The notes beneath the pieces are model-generated. The model saw only the letters and a program-made list of their open reading frames with translations, was not told the origin of the DNA and ran no database searches. The position numbers and the translations under genes are program-made. 64,000 nucleotides of DNA, taken from contig JABBOT010000004.1 in assembly GCA_016165875.1 (NCBI GenBank), forward strand, positions 14,199,672 to 14,263,671. Direction: 5' to 3'. Numbering within the stretch: position 1 is the first letter of the stretch; every line of letters begins with the position of its first letter. Shown piece by piece: positions 13,184-25,478 of this stretch. Source of the stretch: Acanthopleura granulata (lineage: Eukaryota > Mollusca > Polyplacophora > Chitonida > Chitonidae).

Positions 13184-16100
13184 GAGAAAACTGGGGTTGT
13201 CGATTCTTGACAGTACTTTCTTTGGGATTTTGCTCATTACAGTGGTCTCCATAGTTGTGTTATGGGAAATGGTCGTTAAACTGGGTTAAGATTACCAACA
13301 AGCCAATTGAGGTTGACAGACAGGTCAGTTATCTGGGTAATTCACGTTCCCTTTTGTAGAGCCAGAAGTATAACGCTATCTCCACCAAAGATCCATAAGG
13401 TCTATCTTCCTGTGTGTCGTTCTCTAAAACGGCAAGAAGGTATGGTTTTGGTTTTTCCTTGATAGTTTTGTATAAGAAATCAGCAGGATTTATAAAAAAA
13501 CAAGGACATCACTGATGATTTACATTGCACGTGTATTCTTCTTAAAATGTACATGTCAAATGTTTTTCATGGAAGACTTCTTTTAAGCAATAAACATGTA
13601 TAATAATGATAGTGTCATGCCTTTCTTCCAAAAGAGCACTGCAATTTCATATCAGTTTTTTTTAGTACCGGACCGTCAACGCATATTATTAGAAACATTC
13701 GCGATTTATCGTTTACATGGCCAAAGAACATCACAAAAACAGCTGTTCGCCACTGTAGTTTTCTCAGGTAAGGTCACAGTGTAATGATCATTGCCTTGTG
13801 GGGTGTGAGAACATTTGCATTTGCTTGGTTCCTCATCAGTGTTATAAGAAAGCGTTAACCAGCAAACGTGAAACACGAACACAAACATGTCTGCTAAGAG
13901 AGATTTCGATTTTTCGTCATTTTAATAAAAAGTCCAGTTTGCGGCAACTCGCAAAAAAGGCTGAGACATAGGAATGAAAAAGACTCGACGAGCGTTGAGC
14001 ACTGGAATATTAAAATGCCCGGGAGAATAAAGTAAACCATTATCGGAATATTAAATAAATATTATGTGAGGAAAATTTTCACCATGAATTTGACATCGTC
14101 ATAAAAAATGCGAACTAGAATGACTTGAAAGGCTTTCTCGAATATCATAATTCATCCAGTGGTTTGCTCTTTATTCAGTAGTCGTCAAGGAATAGAAGAA
14201 ACCTAATTCTTCTAGCATCAGGAAAGAAGTTTTATTTAGCGAAAGATTTTATAGATGAGGCTCAGTACATACTTAGCACCCGCCAGAAACCGATAAAAAC
14301 TGTCGAAAAATTCAACTATCCTAGTGGCTTCGCACAGTCACAATCATTTAACTGATTGGCTGGCTGGTCGACTTCCATTTGTAACTAACATTTGAAGTGT
14401 TATCAGGTTCACTTCTTCAGCCATATAAACACCCTTGTCAAGTAGTTTTTGTTTATTTATTAAAATCCTACTTAGAATTTCCTGAGAAATACATGTATCA
14501 GTACTACTATTAGACAGGTAAGGTGTCGAAGCCGATATTCTTACATCAGCCGTCAACCAAAATGGGCGTTCCAGAATGCATTCGGAAGGGGAGAAACTCT
14601 TTGGTACGTATTCCAACCTCCGATACTAGTCAATGTCTTTCTCTCAACCAGTGAGGTAGTATGCTGAACAGATGCTGTTAAAATTCGCGGTTCTCACCAC
14701 CCACAGAGTAAACCCTTAATCCTTAGCACATATCAACGAAATCTTTTTCTTTTTGTCAACAGATCTAACCGCAGTCTTGGTGAGTTACATATCTTCTTGC
14801 ATTCTTCAATCGATAGACTATAGATCTTATAGATAGATCGCCTTGGGGAATGTCATTTGCAGATTGAAAACAAACATTGTACATATGTCCAAATTGTATG
14901 TTCAGCTAGTGGCGCGAATCAAAGTAAATCCATTGGTCATAGGTGTTGTGTAACGTAGGCTATGAATTATTTCTTTAAATTGTCATGATCTTGTTCATCG
15001 GATCGGATCTGACATATTATATATACATGTATGTTCATCCCTATACATATGCACACACAAACTTCACTTAGATTTATCAAGGTAAAACGGATACCGGTGT
15101 TGCCAAGGAAATTATGCTAGAAACCAGCTCTTCCCAGACCAATGTAATATAAATAGCCTTGATAAACATATGCTGAGATACAACATGAATTCATGTTTCT
15201 ACTGTTTTCTCAATTCTAAACGTGCACAGAGTCCACAGTTATTAGCGCACCAAAGAGTAATGTGTTTGTTACGTGTATTTCAGCAGATCAGCGTTGTTGT
15301 GCTGAGGTATATTATCGTTAGGATACCTGGAACAGAATCATTTTTTAACCATATTGTCAGTTGCATTTTAATTTAATCGCGGTTGTTATTGTTATTAAAT
15401 CTGAGTTGATTTGCGGACTCCGAACCCACTTGATTTGTGGAACACATGTGGCCAACTCATTTCACTGCTTAACTCTAGCCTTCTACCAGCCCGCGTGGAC
15501 CAACCTATAAATGACCTGGATACCATAGTCGAAATTTGATGCCAGTGGTTGGTGGGGGGAAGAGGTGGAGCCCTGATTCAAATGTTCCCACAAGCTCATA
15601 GAATCTGGCCAAAGTCAGTGCACTCAGAAAAAAATACCCACCCTGCATCCTGTCCTGAGTTACACACACTGATATAAAAGCTCAGCAAGGCATAGTCAGG
15701 GGAAAATTTATGAAGACGTTGGTCCGGCCAACCTGGCAGTTGCCGTCTAAAAATCACTGCACGGCTGTTCTGTTGTATTTCTCTGCCTCCGTTAAAAAGT
15801 CATGCCGCTGAAAAAAGTTCTGGCGTTTGTGGATGACTGGTTCAGTGTGGTGTTAAAGAGCAATAGCATGTCTGTGAGTTATCTTATAGGCTGCAGGTAT
15901 GTGGAGGCATGAACTGTCACCCTACACCCCACTCCTCTACATAAGATCCTCGTTTTCAGCCATCTTCAGTGGTGGTAGCTTTGTTGGGGAAATACTTTCT
16001 TACCTAAGCCACAAGCAATCGCAGCGGACACTGTTATGTTGAAATGTCAATTAATACACACTTGATAAAGTCAGGATTTGTCGCACTACCTGCCTGCTAA

Positions 16101-16439
16101 AATGACACAATGGTCACCGCCTCCAAACATTTAGTATATAAGGACGAGACAAACAACAGACCTGCAGACTGAGATACAATAACACCATACACACAGTCTG
16201 GAACCAGGAAAACGCCATTTCACCCAGTCTGTGTACCCTGAATTCTCTTCTCCCTTCCCCAGGCATCTCCAGTTCAAGCCGTCCAAAGCCTCCCCAGGGT
16301 GTTTTGGCACCCTGCCATTCAATGCAGTTATATTTGCCTACAGATGAGCAAAACATGCCATAAAATTCTCCCGTTAGTCTTCTCTCAATGAGCCTTCATG
16401 ATTGAGCGATTTTTTTACCTTCATTGCAGAAGATCTAAA
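13184..16439. other. Non-coding stretch
   Basis: Apart from a short family C fragment near 14,522-14,580, nothing was recognised. Open frames are short and without domains. Confidence 0.45.
14522..14580 (+). repeat. Short dispersed repeat family C fragment
   Basis: Shares 'GTCAACCAAAATGGGCGTT' and the preceding 'GTCGAAGCC...' context with 26,825-26,905 and, in part, 28,115-28,235. Confidence 0.5.
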
Positions 16440-16925
16440 TTGTCACATTCAGGCAGGTTTCTCTATAGGTATAAAAACACTAAAAAGTAGCCTTACTATT
16501 TATGTAGTAATTTCACAAAGAACACCCTCCTAAAACTGTATTCCCTAATTTTCGTTGGCCCAAATGACACGTACTGTCAAATAACTGGATATCCTGGTCT
16601 ACAACATATCCAAATATCATCAGGTTGACCGCCATTTTCTCAAATTAAATCAGCCGGAATGCAGGTATTAGTGTCCTATCGCCATAGAAACAGGGTGTGT
16701 TGGGGAGGGGGGGGGGCACTTGTTCATAGGATGATAGTTTTCTCTGTTTAATTGTAGCCACAAGTAATGGACTTTTTTCAACTATTATTTGCCATAGTTT
16801 ATACCTGCAAAATTACCTGGCAGTCCTACAACACTCTTCAGAGATACAGCCAATCCCTACCCGCTCCCACCAATTTCTGTACGCCTGAATCTTGCATACA
16901 AAATCGAGTTAGTGTTTTTATGCTT
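16440..16925 (+). repeat. Dispersed repeat family B, copy 1
   Basis: About 485 bp that align, reverse-complemented, with 24,585-25,060. Shared blocks include 'TAGTAATTTCACAAAGAACA', 'ATAACTGGATATCCTGGTC'-like sequence, a TCAGGTTGACC / GGTCAACCCCTGA pair, 'GCCACAAGTAATGGACTTTT', and 'GCCATAGTTTATACCTGCAA'. Contains a G-run near 16,702-16,716. No coding capacity. Confidence 0.75.
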
Positions 16926-17209
16926 ATCGGCTCTTGTAATAAATAATGAGAGGACAAGGCCACTTATCGGAAAAAATATCAGAAACTGAAACTGACCTTA
17001 AAGGATTAGTGTCCAGGTTTTGCAACTGGCTCTAATTATAATGATAATAACAGGTGTACACAGTATATTTACCAGGGGCCTTCTGGGAAATGTAATAATG
17101 ACTTTAAACTCGACAAAACAATAGATTTAGTGCCCCAGCTGATCTCCAGCCGGCCGGCGGGCACAGTAGCGGGTGGCGTCAAAGACGACGAACCCAAGGC
17201 TGGCTGGGC

Positions 17210-17216
17210 TATATAA
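17210..17216 (+). promoter_or_regulatory. TATA-box-like element
   Basis: TATATAA lies 31 bp upstream of the ATG at 17,247 and downstream of a GC-rich patch containing CCGGCCGGCGGGC. If functional, transcription would start only a few bases before the ATG, giving an unusually short leader. Context is suggestive only. Confidence 0.3.
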
Positions 17217-17246
17217 CTTGGGAACTCATAAAACGATATTTTCGAG

Positions 17247-17390
17247 ATGAATTCTGGCTACACAGAAGCAGATGTGCTGCCATATCAGTTTGACCCCCTT
17301 GTGGACGACATTGAAGTTCCGATTTATGATATCTCTGGGCTGACTTCGGATTCTGAGTTATCCTATTGTCAATCTTGTAGCTTTAACTAA
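17247..17390 (+). CDS. Candidate short ORF, 47 residues, function unknown
   Basis: An ATG-initiated frame of 47 codons, too short for a usual ORF cutoff, begins MNSGYTEADVLPYQFDP and ends CQSCSFN. It is acidic, with DPLVDDIEV and DISGLTSDSE. A PYQF(D/E)P-type start reminds me of N-termini of uncharacterised invertebrate proteins, some annotated as P2X7-like; that resemblance is from memory and unverified. A TATA-like box sits just upstream and a CRE-type TGACGTCA lies at 17,443. It could be the first exon of a longer or decayed gene, a micropeptide, or chance; no downstream exon was identified. Confidence 0.3.
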   Translation: MNSGYTEADVLPYQFDPLVDDIEVPIYDISGLTSDSELSYCQSCSFN

Positions 17391-18554
17391 GCACTGAACT
17401 AAATGGCGAAACTCTGGCTGCTCAAAAAGGGTTGTGCTTGTATGACGTCATTCGGCGGAGACTACCAAGTGTTGGCGGGCAAATTGTATTAACCGCGATT
17501 TTATGTCCTGTATTACTCTGATTTTTAATTTTTTTTAAAATCTAAATATAACACTGTTTACATGGGTAGCTAATTTTGAATGAACACTAAATCTAACCAC
17601 TCCTCCTTTAAATAGATCTGAAGTTACACTAGTTCGGTTTCTAAGATTCTTCCATAACAGTTTTGCTTTAAACGTTGCGTATGGCGCATTCACGATTTCT
17701 TCTGATTCAGGAAAACAACGCCAAGAGCTTTGGTGAAGTGATCTCTCGCCAAAACCGAACCATAAGCATGCATGTTCACGCAACAGGCTAACATGTATGG
17801 TTAACAGCACAGCTTTGGTGAATGTCTGGTCTTTTTCCTTTCACCTCTCCAGATGCTGAAATTGCTGTACCGAAGAGATACGATCAATTGCCTCCTCGCC
17901 GTCGACTGTGAACACCCGCTCTCTTAATTGCATGTTTATACAGCACTAGGACGTTCAATGTTTCATTCCAAGGCTGTGTTTGCCTCTCTAGCCAAGCCTC
18001 TCGCGGTATTATGGCGTATGTTTGCCTTATGCGAACTCCATGATGATTATTGATAATAGAGAGTTACAATCGGCTTGGAAACATTCGTTGGAGGAAAAGA
18101 ATTTTTATTAGGTTCTGAGGTCATTGTTACATAGATATCAAATAAAACGCATACAAGTAAAATTGGAAGTAAATACAAATCCATGGAATCTGAGGAGATC
18201 GAAAGGAGATTGATTTCTTGAACTGCTGTCTCATGTTAGGTCAGAGCATTGTATGACATGGATTATCACAGAACTTCGCAAAAAATTAATCTTTGATCAG
18301 AACGGCGAAAGCAACTATACACCTAATAATCCAAACCATCGCATCCAAGTCGTCTGTTTCATAAGCTCTCCTACTACAATGAATTATCCGAATAATGCAG
18401 ATGGATTACTTTTACTCAAAGATTTAAGAGACTCTGACCAGTTTGTTGGTGACTGTTCAAATTGACGCCTAGATACAGACTGGTTAGCTTGCGTTTCAAC
18501 CCATACTTGTACATTTCAGTCGAGTGTAATAATATTCACTGGACAAGTTGATCT

Positions 18555-18830
18555 TAATTCCAGGCCAGTGAAATCTAATAAACAGCAATTAAGATGACTG
18601 CATTTTTTCATAATCAAATTCTGCCTATGTAATATGGTGCTAGGGAACGTTTACGTTACTACTGTCGAAAGTTTTGCATGAGCCCCATCTGAGTTAAGCT
18701 GACAAGAGACATGGTTTTGCTGGTTATGTGTAACTACGTGTTGCATTGATTGTTGCGCTGGTTTTACTCTCTGTGCTGTTGTCCTTTATATTATATTGAT
18801 TAATTGATTTGTTGATACTTGTTGAAAATC
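18555..18830 (+). repeat. Dispersed repeat family A, copy 3
   Basis: Plus-strand copy. Opens with 'AATTCCAGGCCAGTGA', then 'CAAATTCTGCCTATGTAATA', 'GGTGCTAGGGAACGTTTACG', and near the end 'GGTTTTACTCTCTGTGCTGT'. The central gTGACCATTTGCC block is degenerate. Confidence 0.65.
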
Positions 18831-19142
18831 CTGTCAAACACACGCCATTTCTCAAAGTCGCCCCATCAGGACAGGTCGTAAGTCGTGAGGCGTTTTGTTT
18901 TAAATGATTTATTTCTTTATTTTACATGTGTTTTAAGAAACTAAGCACAATCCTGGAAAGGTGCATGACAAATCTTCCGATCTGCACACGAACCTGAAAT
19001 TGTGGGACTTTAATACGTGACCTCATTGGTCATCCTCTGGATTGCACCACTTGACCAGCTGGAAGCCTCGAACTGAATCGCAAGAGCTTTTCATGTTATT
19101 GTGCACATAAGTTAAATGTGATGACAACATAGTATTTTGAGT

Positions 19143-19405
19143 AATTCTAGACCAATGACGTCTACAGTATTGCATTTAATATCGCTACTAGTTTTATCTA
19201 ATTCTTTGTTTTATCTAATTCTGCTTAGGCAATGGTGTTAGGCGACGTGTAAGATGTTTCTTCTTACACACTTACATGAACAGTTAGAATAAAACCCTAA
19301 CTGAGGTAAATCGACAACAGGCTTGATTTCACCGGTATCTTGTGACCATTTGCCATCTATCGCACTGCCGTCGATGCTCTGTTACTCTCTCTGTTGTATT
19401 TTTTT
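19143..19405 (+). repeat. Dispersed repeat family A, copy 4
   Basis: One of the best-preserved copies: 'AATTCTAGACCAATGACGT', 'TAATTCTGCTTAGGCAATGG', 'ACTTACATGAACAGTTAGAA', 'AAACCCTAACTGAGGTAAAT', 'TTGTGACCATTTGCC' and 'CACTGCCGTCGATGCTCTGT'. 'TTTTATCTAATTCT' is locally duplicated near 19,190-19,225. Confidence 0.75.
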
Positions 19406-21048
19406 TTAATATTTCAATGGTCAGTGTTGTAAAGAAATAAAAGTAAAACTAACCTGCCCTAGAACTAAATAACCCCTCGGTATCTAAGAATGTATGAAAT
19501 AAAAATCATCCCCCACTTGTCATGTTGAAAACAATTAATAATAACTAGAAATAATATTTCAAAAATCTTGAAACTTCGGGAGGTCTGGACATTCGAAGAG
19601 GTTCTTTTGCTCTCAAAATGTTTCCATCGTACAAGAAACGATGCCTTTAATATTAAAAACATGGTTCTGATGTGTTGACATGGTAACCTGAAACGGGCCG
19701 TTTTTTCAAGTCTCATATCTCTGGTGTAGAGCTAAGTGATATATGTCGGGAAATTCACTAGGTGTGGGATTATGTGTAATTAGAGCCCAGGTATCAGTTC
19801 CGCTTTTATGGATAAATGTAATTCCAGGCAATTTTTTTTGCCATCCAGCAATTTTAATTTAGCATACAGGTGCATGCTTTGTATGAAAATGATGGTAATT
19901 GTGTAGCCTGTAAACAGGTATGCGTTTTAATTGAATGAGGTTTGAGATTTTGAGGGAGAGGGTACAAGGTCTAAGATGGTAATTAGATTTTAATGATACC
20001 CTCCTAATCTTGGTACCCGTTGCAGTTGCTGGCATCAGAAGTTCTCACTTTGCTGGTCGAAACAAGCCAAGATTTTCCTGACTGCTTTATCACAGCCTGC
20101 ACAAGGTAGGCACCATTGCTTACTGGCCATGGAATGTTTGGAGTCAAGTTAGAGCACTAAATGTTGACATGTCGAAAAATTAGTCTGGGGCTCTGTAAAC
20201 TCTATTACGTAAACCATTATAGGGGAAAATTAGTTAACAAGAAATAGAAGCAGATCGTCACTTCCTTCACCAGTGAAAAGCGCAGATTTGAACCCGTTAT
20301 GTCAGGGAACCATGTGTTTGTTTCAACTTAATTCGTTAAAGAAAACTACATTTCTCCATAGAATCTCATCAGAATTCCTGGGTGCGGTGAAAAAATGTTG
20401 CCTTTTATCTGAGCGTAAATATCAGAACGTGGCTCATTCGGATGACAACGCAACTTAATGGAGAGTGCGACATTCAGGTCTTCACAGGGTAATCGTCGAT
20501 GGTATAAACGGCTGATCTTGGTTTCAGTCGTAGTTTGTTTATGCTTATTGTGACGTGGGAGAAATGAATGGCTGACACTATTTCTGGTGGCGACATGTTC
20601 ACATGTTTATTCTATGTATTAACATGTCCCGAGAGCAAACCTATGAACATAAACAGATAATGTGACATTAGTAATGTTACACAAAAATCTGTTCAGTTTA
20701 CATCACTTCAAATACATGCAAAAAACAATTCTTGTCAATTAAAGAATATTATATATTGAACATTATACACTCAACTTCAGGCATTGGTTCTTAGTTTATC
20801 CCATACCGGTACACAATTATACACAGTGATATGTGCCATGTAGTTTATCAACAAACGAAATTAAACGAACATATCAACTCTTCATTAACACTAAGGTAAC
20901 ATCATTAAATCTCACACTTAACAGTTTGGCAACATTGTTACGAACCATATGATAAAGATTGGACAAATTGTGACAAGATTAATTACCCCTGTTGATCCGA
21001 AACACATCAATTGGTGTATGGCATTTCGTACTCAGCGCAAATCACATA
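19406..21048. other. Non-coding stretch, nothing recognised
   Basis: AT-rich with short homopolymer runs. No coding or repeat signal that I can support. Confidence 0.45.
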
Positions 21049-21245
21049 GGATATCTGTGAGTTACAAAACACACAAATCTTAATTGTATAAACAGAGTAA
21101 CTTACTACCACATATAAAGACCACTAAAAGTCAATAAACACACGGTCAGGATATTTGTGAGTATCAAGTACACAAACCTTTACTGTGTAAGCAAAGCAGC
21201 TTACTATCAAATATAACAACCTTTAGAAGTCAGTAAACACCTCTG
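21049..21245 (+). repeat. Two-copy tandem repeat, 100-bp period
   Basis: The unit starting GGATATCTGTGAG at 21,049 recurs as GGATATTTGTGAG at 21,149. The copies share ACACAAA, AGCTTACTA/AACTTACTA, CATATAA-like and GTCA(A/G)TAAACAC blocks throughout, at about 80 percent identity by eye. Confidence 0.8.
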
Positions 21246-24200
21246 TTAGACCTCAAACTACTAACTCTACCCGAACCCACCACAGTGCACTGTCATGTAG
21301 ATCGCACATGGTTTTAGGGGTGTTACATTAGGGTAAATCAAATCAGCTGTTAAAAGGTCTATCTATAATGTAATATATATGGTGCAATATAAAGCACGCC
21401 CTTTATGGATAGTTAACATGGTGCAAGTGCTTACAAGAATTTAATGCAGTGAATGTTCAAATTGCTTATGTTTATTCTATATTTATATCTCGCAATCTCA
21501 CGAAACATTGAGCTCAAATATACACCCATTGTATAAGGCTAAAATAAAAAGGTACATTTAGCTATCTATCTATTGTGCCATTTACAATAAGTCACAAAAC
21601 GGCAACGAATTCGAGACCTTCGTATATAAGACACATTTTCAAGAGCCAAAGTTAACGATCAATGATTAGCAATCAATGAAAATGATATATTCCCCTCTAA
21701 CTTTAGATTTGTCGTTGAATGTGAGAGATTTGAGAAAGTTTACAGCCACGGATATCAGGGGAACAGCATTAATAAAGAAAATCAATAGATGGTCGCATCT
21801 TCTGACACCCGCCTCTTCAACTGGAACTGTATCAAACCCAGGGTTAATGGATACTCCGCTCAACTGAAGGCTCTGGACATTATTGAGATTAGCAAAATCG
21901 CCGTTTATCAAGATCACCAAGAGACACAAATCAAGAGCCTAGACATCCGGAAAAACGATAAGCCCAAAGACTTGAATTCCATTTGGCGAGAATGTATTTT
22001 GCCCCAAAATAAAAAGAGGATTGACATTTTGGAGACTACATCTCAGACTGATCGATTCATTGATCTTCAGTTTTTTGTTTGTGTTTTTTTTTCGGGAAGG
22101 GCGGATAATAGATTGACAAACTTTTATTTCGCTGATAGTCGGTATATGCGTCACGCAATTATGATTTTACGCTTTTCTTAAGGCATCTATTGTCACACTG
22201 TTCATTCTTCAGAACAAAGTATAGCATGTAAGAGATTATCGCTAATTTAAGAAGTCATAAACAGGGCACAAGCTGGGTTTGCTCAAATGTAATCTGCACA
22301 GAGATGTAAACATCGATGTATATACTGAACACGCAGCCGCAAATCCTGTGCGAGGATAACCTATATTTAAGGATCAGCACACTGGCCTCATGTCCCACTC
22401 AGCTGCGTTATCCTGTTTCTTCACGCCAAGATCAGTTGATATCTGGTGGTGTAGTATAGGACTAGTCCTCTTGCTGGAATGATTCGAAGCATCTTTGCCA
22501 GTTCTTAACACACGCAGCAAATGCTTATGAAGAACTTGTTGGCAAATATGCTTCTTACTGTATTGCCGTAAGGGGGAAATCCGCAGAAGTATCGATCGAA
22601 GGAAAACTAATTGTCCTCTTAAGTTATATCGCCCGAGATTTTCGATCCGAGGTCTAAGTTGACGTTTCTAATTGAAGCGCGTTATTCAGCGATGCAATAA
22701 TCAATAAAGTGGTTCTGGGACAATTAGTCTGTGTCCTCAGATCTCTGAACGCTAGCACCAGACCACACAACAGACAAATAATGTGTGTGGTCACAGGTCA
22801 CACCTGAGATTATCAGGGTAGATTACCTCATGCATGTACAGGGAAAGTGGGATTTTATTCACCGGCCTAGAACATTCACTGCTTCTTTTCTTCATCAATG
22901 AAAACGGTTGATTGCTTCTCTTTGCATTCATACGTCTTTTTTTTTTTTAACTTTTCTAGGTGGTTTGTGTTATTTGTCGTTTTGAAAACCGGTCTTGCGA
23001 CCCGGAACGCTCATTTTGCTTGACAGCTGGTATACGAATATCGACTTTGACCCTTAGGTTCCTAATATGTACAGGACTTTTAGAGGTCAACGCATCTTAG
23101 CACTTAGATTAATTTCGAATCCATGAAAGAAAAAGTCTCTTATAACACCCAAAACTATTGGCGAAACAACCGGTTGTACTGTAATGTACATCTTACCAAA
23201 AATTAGATTATGTTTCATACACGTTTGTTCAACTTCACCACGATCTAACACGTTATTAAGCAACGCAGGAGAATTTGAAAATGCTCAGTTTTGTTTAATT
23301 ACACATTAACTTAGGGAAGCTATTATTCCTTTTTGGCGATTAGGACTGAATCAAAACGGAATGGTACACGAGAACTAAAATGTTGTACCTTGTGTGAAAT
23401 GGAACAATGCACAAACTACCACATATTGTGGTAATGAAAGTAAAGGATGTGAATGAAATGAAGGTCAGGAAATGTCACTCAGTTCAATAACTGGACACAG
23501 TCACAGTGTGAACCAGTTACATTTCTCTTTATTTTTTCGTTTAGACGACTTCGGTGCCATTTTTTCGGTAACAATCACAATATTATATCCTTTAAACACT
23601 TTCTGTCATCAAAAAGACTTCTGTTCTTGTGATAATCTCTGGAAGTTTATACTCTCAAGGTGGGAACCACATGCCTTAATGGACAGAATGTTCAATTTTT
23701 ATTTAAATCCAGTGACACGGTCGTCTGTGTCTAATTAATAACTTGCTTGTTTCCTCGAGGTGTGATTAAACATTTGAGTACACAGTATAACCATGCAAAT
23801 GACTGATATACATGTAGTAATAGATAAATTACGGTAAATTGTGTATGAATACTCAGTGTATCCGTATGTTTTATTATTTATAAAACGTATTCCTAATTTC
23901 ATTCTTTCCATTTATTTGTTTCATGGACTTTGGGACAAAACCCCAAAACAAAAAGAGTGGATATGTGCATATAATTTAATATGGTGGAGCACCACAGAAG
24001 GGAGTATCCGAGGACATCGATGTGTTTGCCATGCTGGTAACGGGCAATTGAATCTCCAGTGAAAATCAGGCAAAAATAACAAAGGTGAACCCGCAAAAAC
24101 CTCAAGAACGACGGATGTAGGGTAGGTCGAAGACTTAGGCCAGAATTGAACCAGCAACTCGTTTTCTCTGACCCGTGATTCAGTTACGAACATCTCAACG

Positions 24201-24269
24201 AGGCATCCAATCGGTCTAGAAAATTGATCTACTGTACTTTTTTTCTACCTATTTATACTAAATTATATA
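21246..24269. other. Non-coding stretch, nothing recognised
   Basis: A 130-codon frame at 21,789-22,181 does not begin at a domain I recognise and overlaps open frames on other strands; it is treated as chance. No shared repeat was noticed. Confidence 0.4.
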
Positions 24270-24420
24270 ATGCCAGGCGGTATAAGTTGATGCTGTACAA
24301 GCATTTACAAGAATAGCTAGAATACAATAATTCGTGTTAAATTGTAAAGAGGCTGGATTACACCGGTAAGGTGTGACGGTAAGCCATTTATCACACTGTC
24401 GTCGCTAAGATGGTTTCTTT
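24270..24420 (+). repeat. Dispersed repeat family A, copy 5 (degenerate)
   Basis: Retains 'GTATAAGTTGATGCTGTACA', 'GAGGCTGGATTACACCGGTA', 'AGCCATTTATCACACTGTCG' and 'GTCGCTAAGATGGTTT' in the family order; the 3' part is lost. Confidence 0.5.
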
Positions 24421-24584
24421 GATCAAATGCCTCCCAGTAGAGGGTTGGAATACAAGTGCCAGGTCTCTCTCACGGGAAAGACCTTCAGCTAACATGCAAC
24501 GTATCAGCAGAGACTTATATTCGTGAGATGAAAGGGAGGCAACTTTGTATAGGACGTTTTCAAGCTGGTTTCATTATAAGGTTG

Positions 24585-25060
24585 AAAACACTAATTCTAT
24601 TTTGTACGCAATATCCAGGAGCACAGAAAACGGTGGGGACGGGTAGTGATTGGTTGTATCTCTGAAGTGTCTTGAAGTACTGCGTGGTGATTTTGCAGGT
24701 ATAAACTATAGCAAATAATGGTTGAAAAAAAAAAAGTCCATTACCTGTGGCTACAATTGAAGAGAGAAAAATATTATCCAATGAGCAAGTGCCCCGAACA
24801 CCGTGTTTCTGTGGCGATATGACTCTAGTAACTGCATTCCGGCTGATTTATTTTGAAAAAATTGTGGTCAACCCCTGATGATATTAAGATATGTTGTAGG
24901 CCAGTTGTCTAGTTATTTGACAGTATGTTTCATTTGGGTCGGTAAATATTACGGAATAGAGTTTTAGGACGGTGTTCTTTGTGAAACTACTACATAACTA
25001 GTAAGAAATTTTTAGTGGTTTTATACCTATAAACAATTGTCTGTAAGAAGGCCTGTAAAA
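24585..25060 (-). repeat. Dispersed repeat family B, copy 2
   Basis: Inverted relative to copy 1 at 16,440-16,925. Blocks include 'TTGCAGGTATAAACTATAGC', 'AAAAGTCCATTACCTGTGGC', 'CGGCTGATTTATTTTGA', 'GATATGTTGTAGGCCAG', 'TTTGACAGTATGTTTCATTT' and 'GGTGTTCTTTGTGAAACTAC'. No coding capacity. Confidence 0.75.
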
Positions 25061-25307
25061 CGGAACGATTATTCAGTCATCTGTTTTAACCTACACAGAT
25101 TTCGCCTTAATTTTTATAACGGTATAAGAGAACTCCTTTGAAATGCTTCAGAAGCTTTGTATTTGCTTTCTTTGTTCTAAATAATCGATTTCAATACTTC
25201 TTTTCGGTCATAATTTAAGGTATTGATGCCACCGGTATGCACCTGATGATGCACGTTGTGCATGTTGTCCAGTCTGCTCAGAGCAAGTAAACTAATTTAA
25301 GTACCAA

Positions 25308-25478
25308 ATCTGCCAGCAACCAGCGGATGGTAGTGGGTTTCTTCCGGGCTCTGCCCGATTTCCTCCCACCATAATGCTGGCCGCCGTCGTATAAGTTAAA
25401 TGTTCTTGGGTACGGCATAAAACACCAATGAAATAAATAAGTAAATAAATAAATAAATAAATAAATAAAAAATAAAAT
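25308..25478 (+). repeat. 5'-truncated tRNA-derived SINE
   Basis: Lacks the tRNA-like head; starts inside the body at 'TCTGCCAGCAACC', continues through 'CCTCCCACCATAATGCTGGC' and 'GTCGTATAAGTTAAATG', and ends in an AAAT-repeat tail. 5' truncation is typical of incomplete reverse transcription. Confidence 0.88.

Larger units (their letters stand above)
16926..18554. other. Mostly non-coding stretch around a small candidate ORF
   Basis: A GC-rich patch at about 17,135-17,200 precedes a TATA-like box and a short ORF (listed separately). A perfect CRE-type palindrome TGACGTCA lies at 17,443-17,450. The remainder shows no recognisable gene or repeat. Confidence 0.4.

Noticed and set aside
21789..22181. 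A 130-codon plus-strand frame.
   Set aside because: Opposite-strand frames of similar length overlap it, no domain is seen, and the start is not supported.
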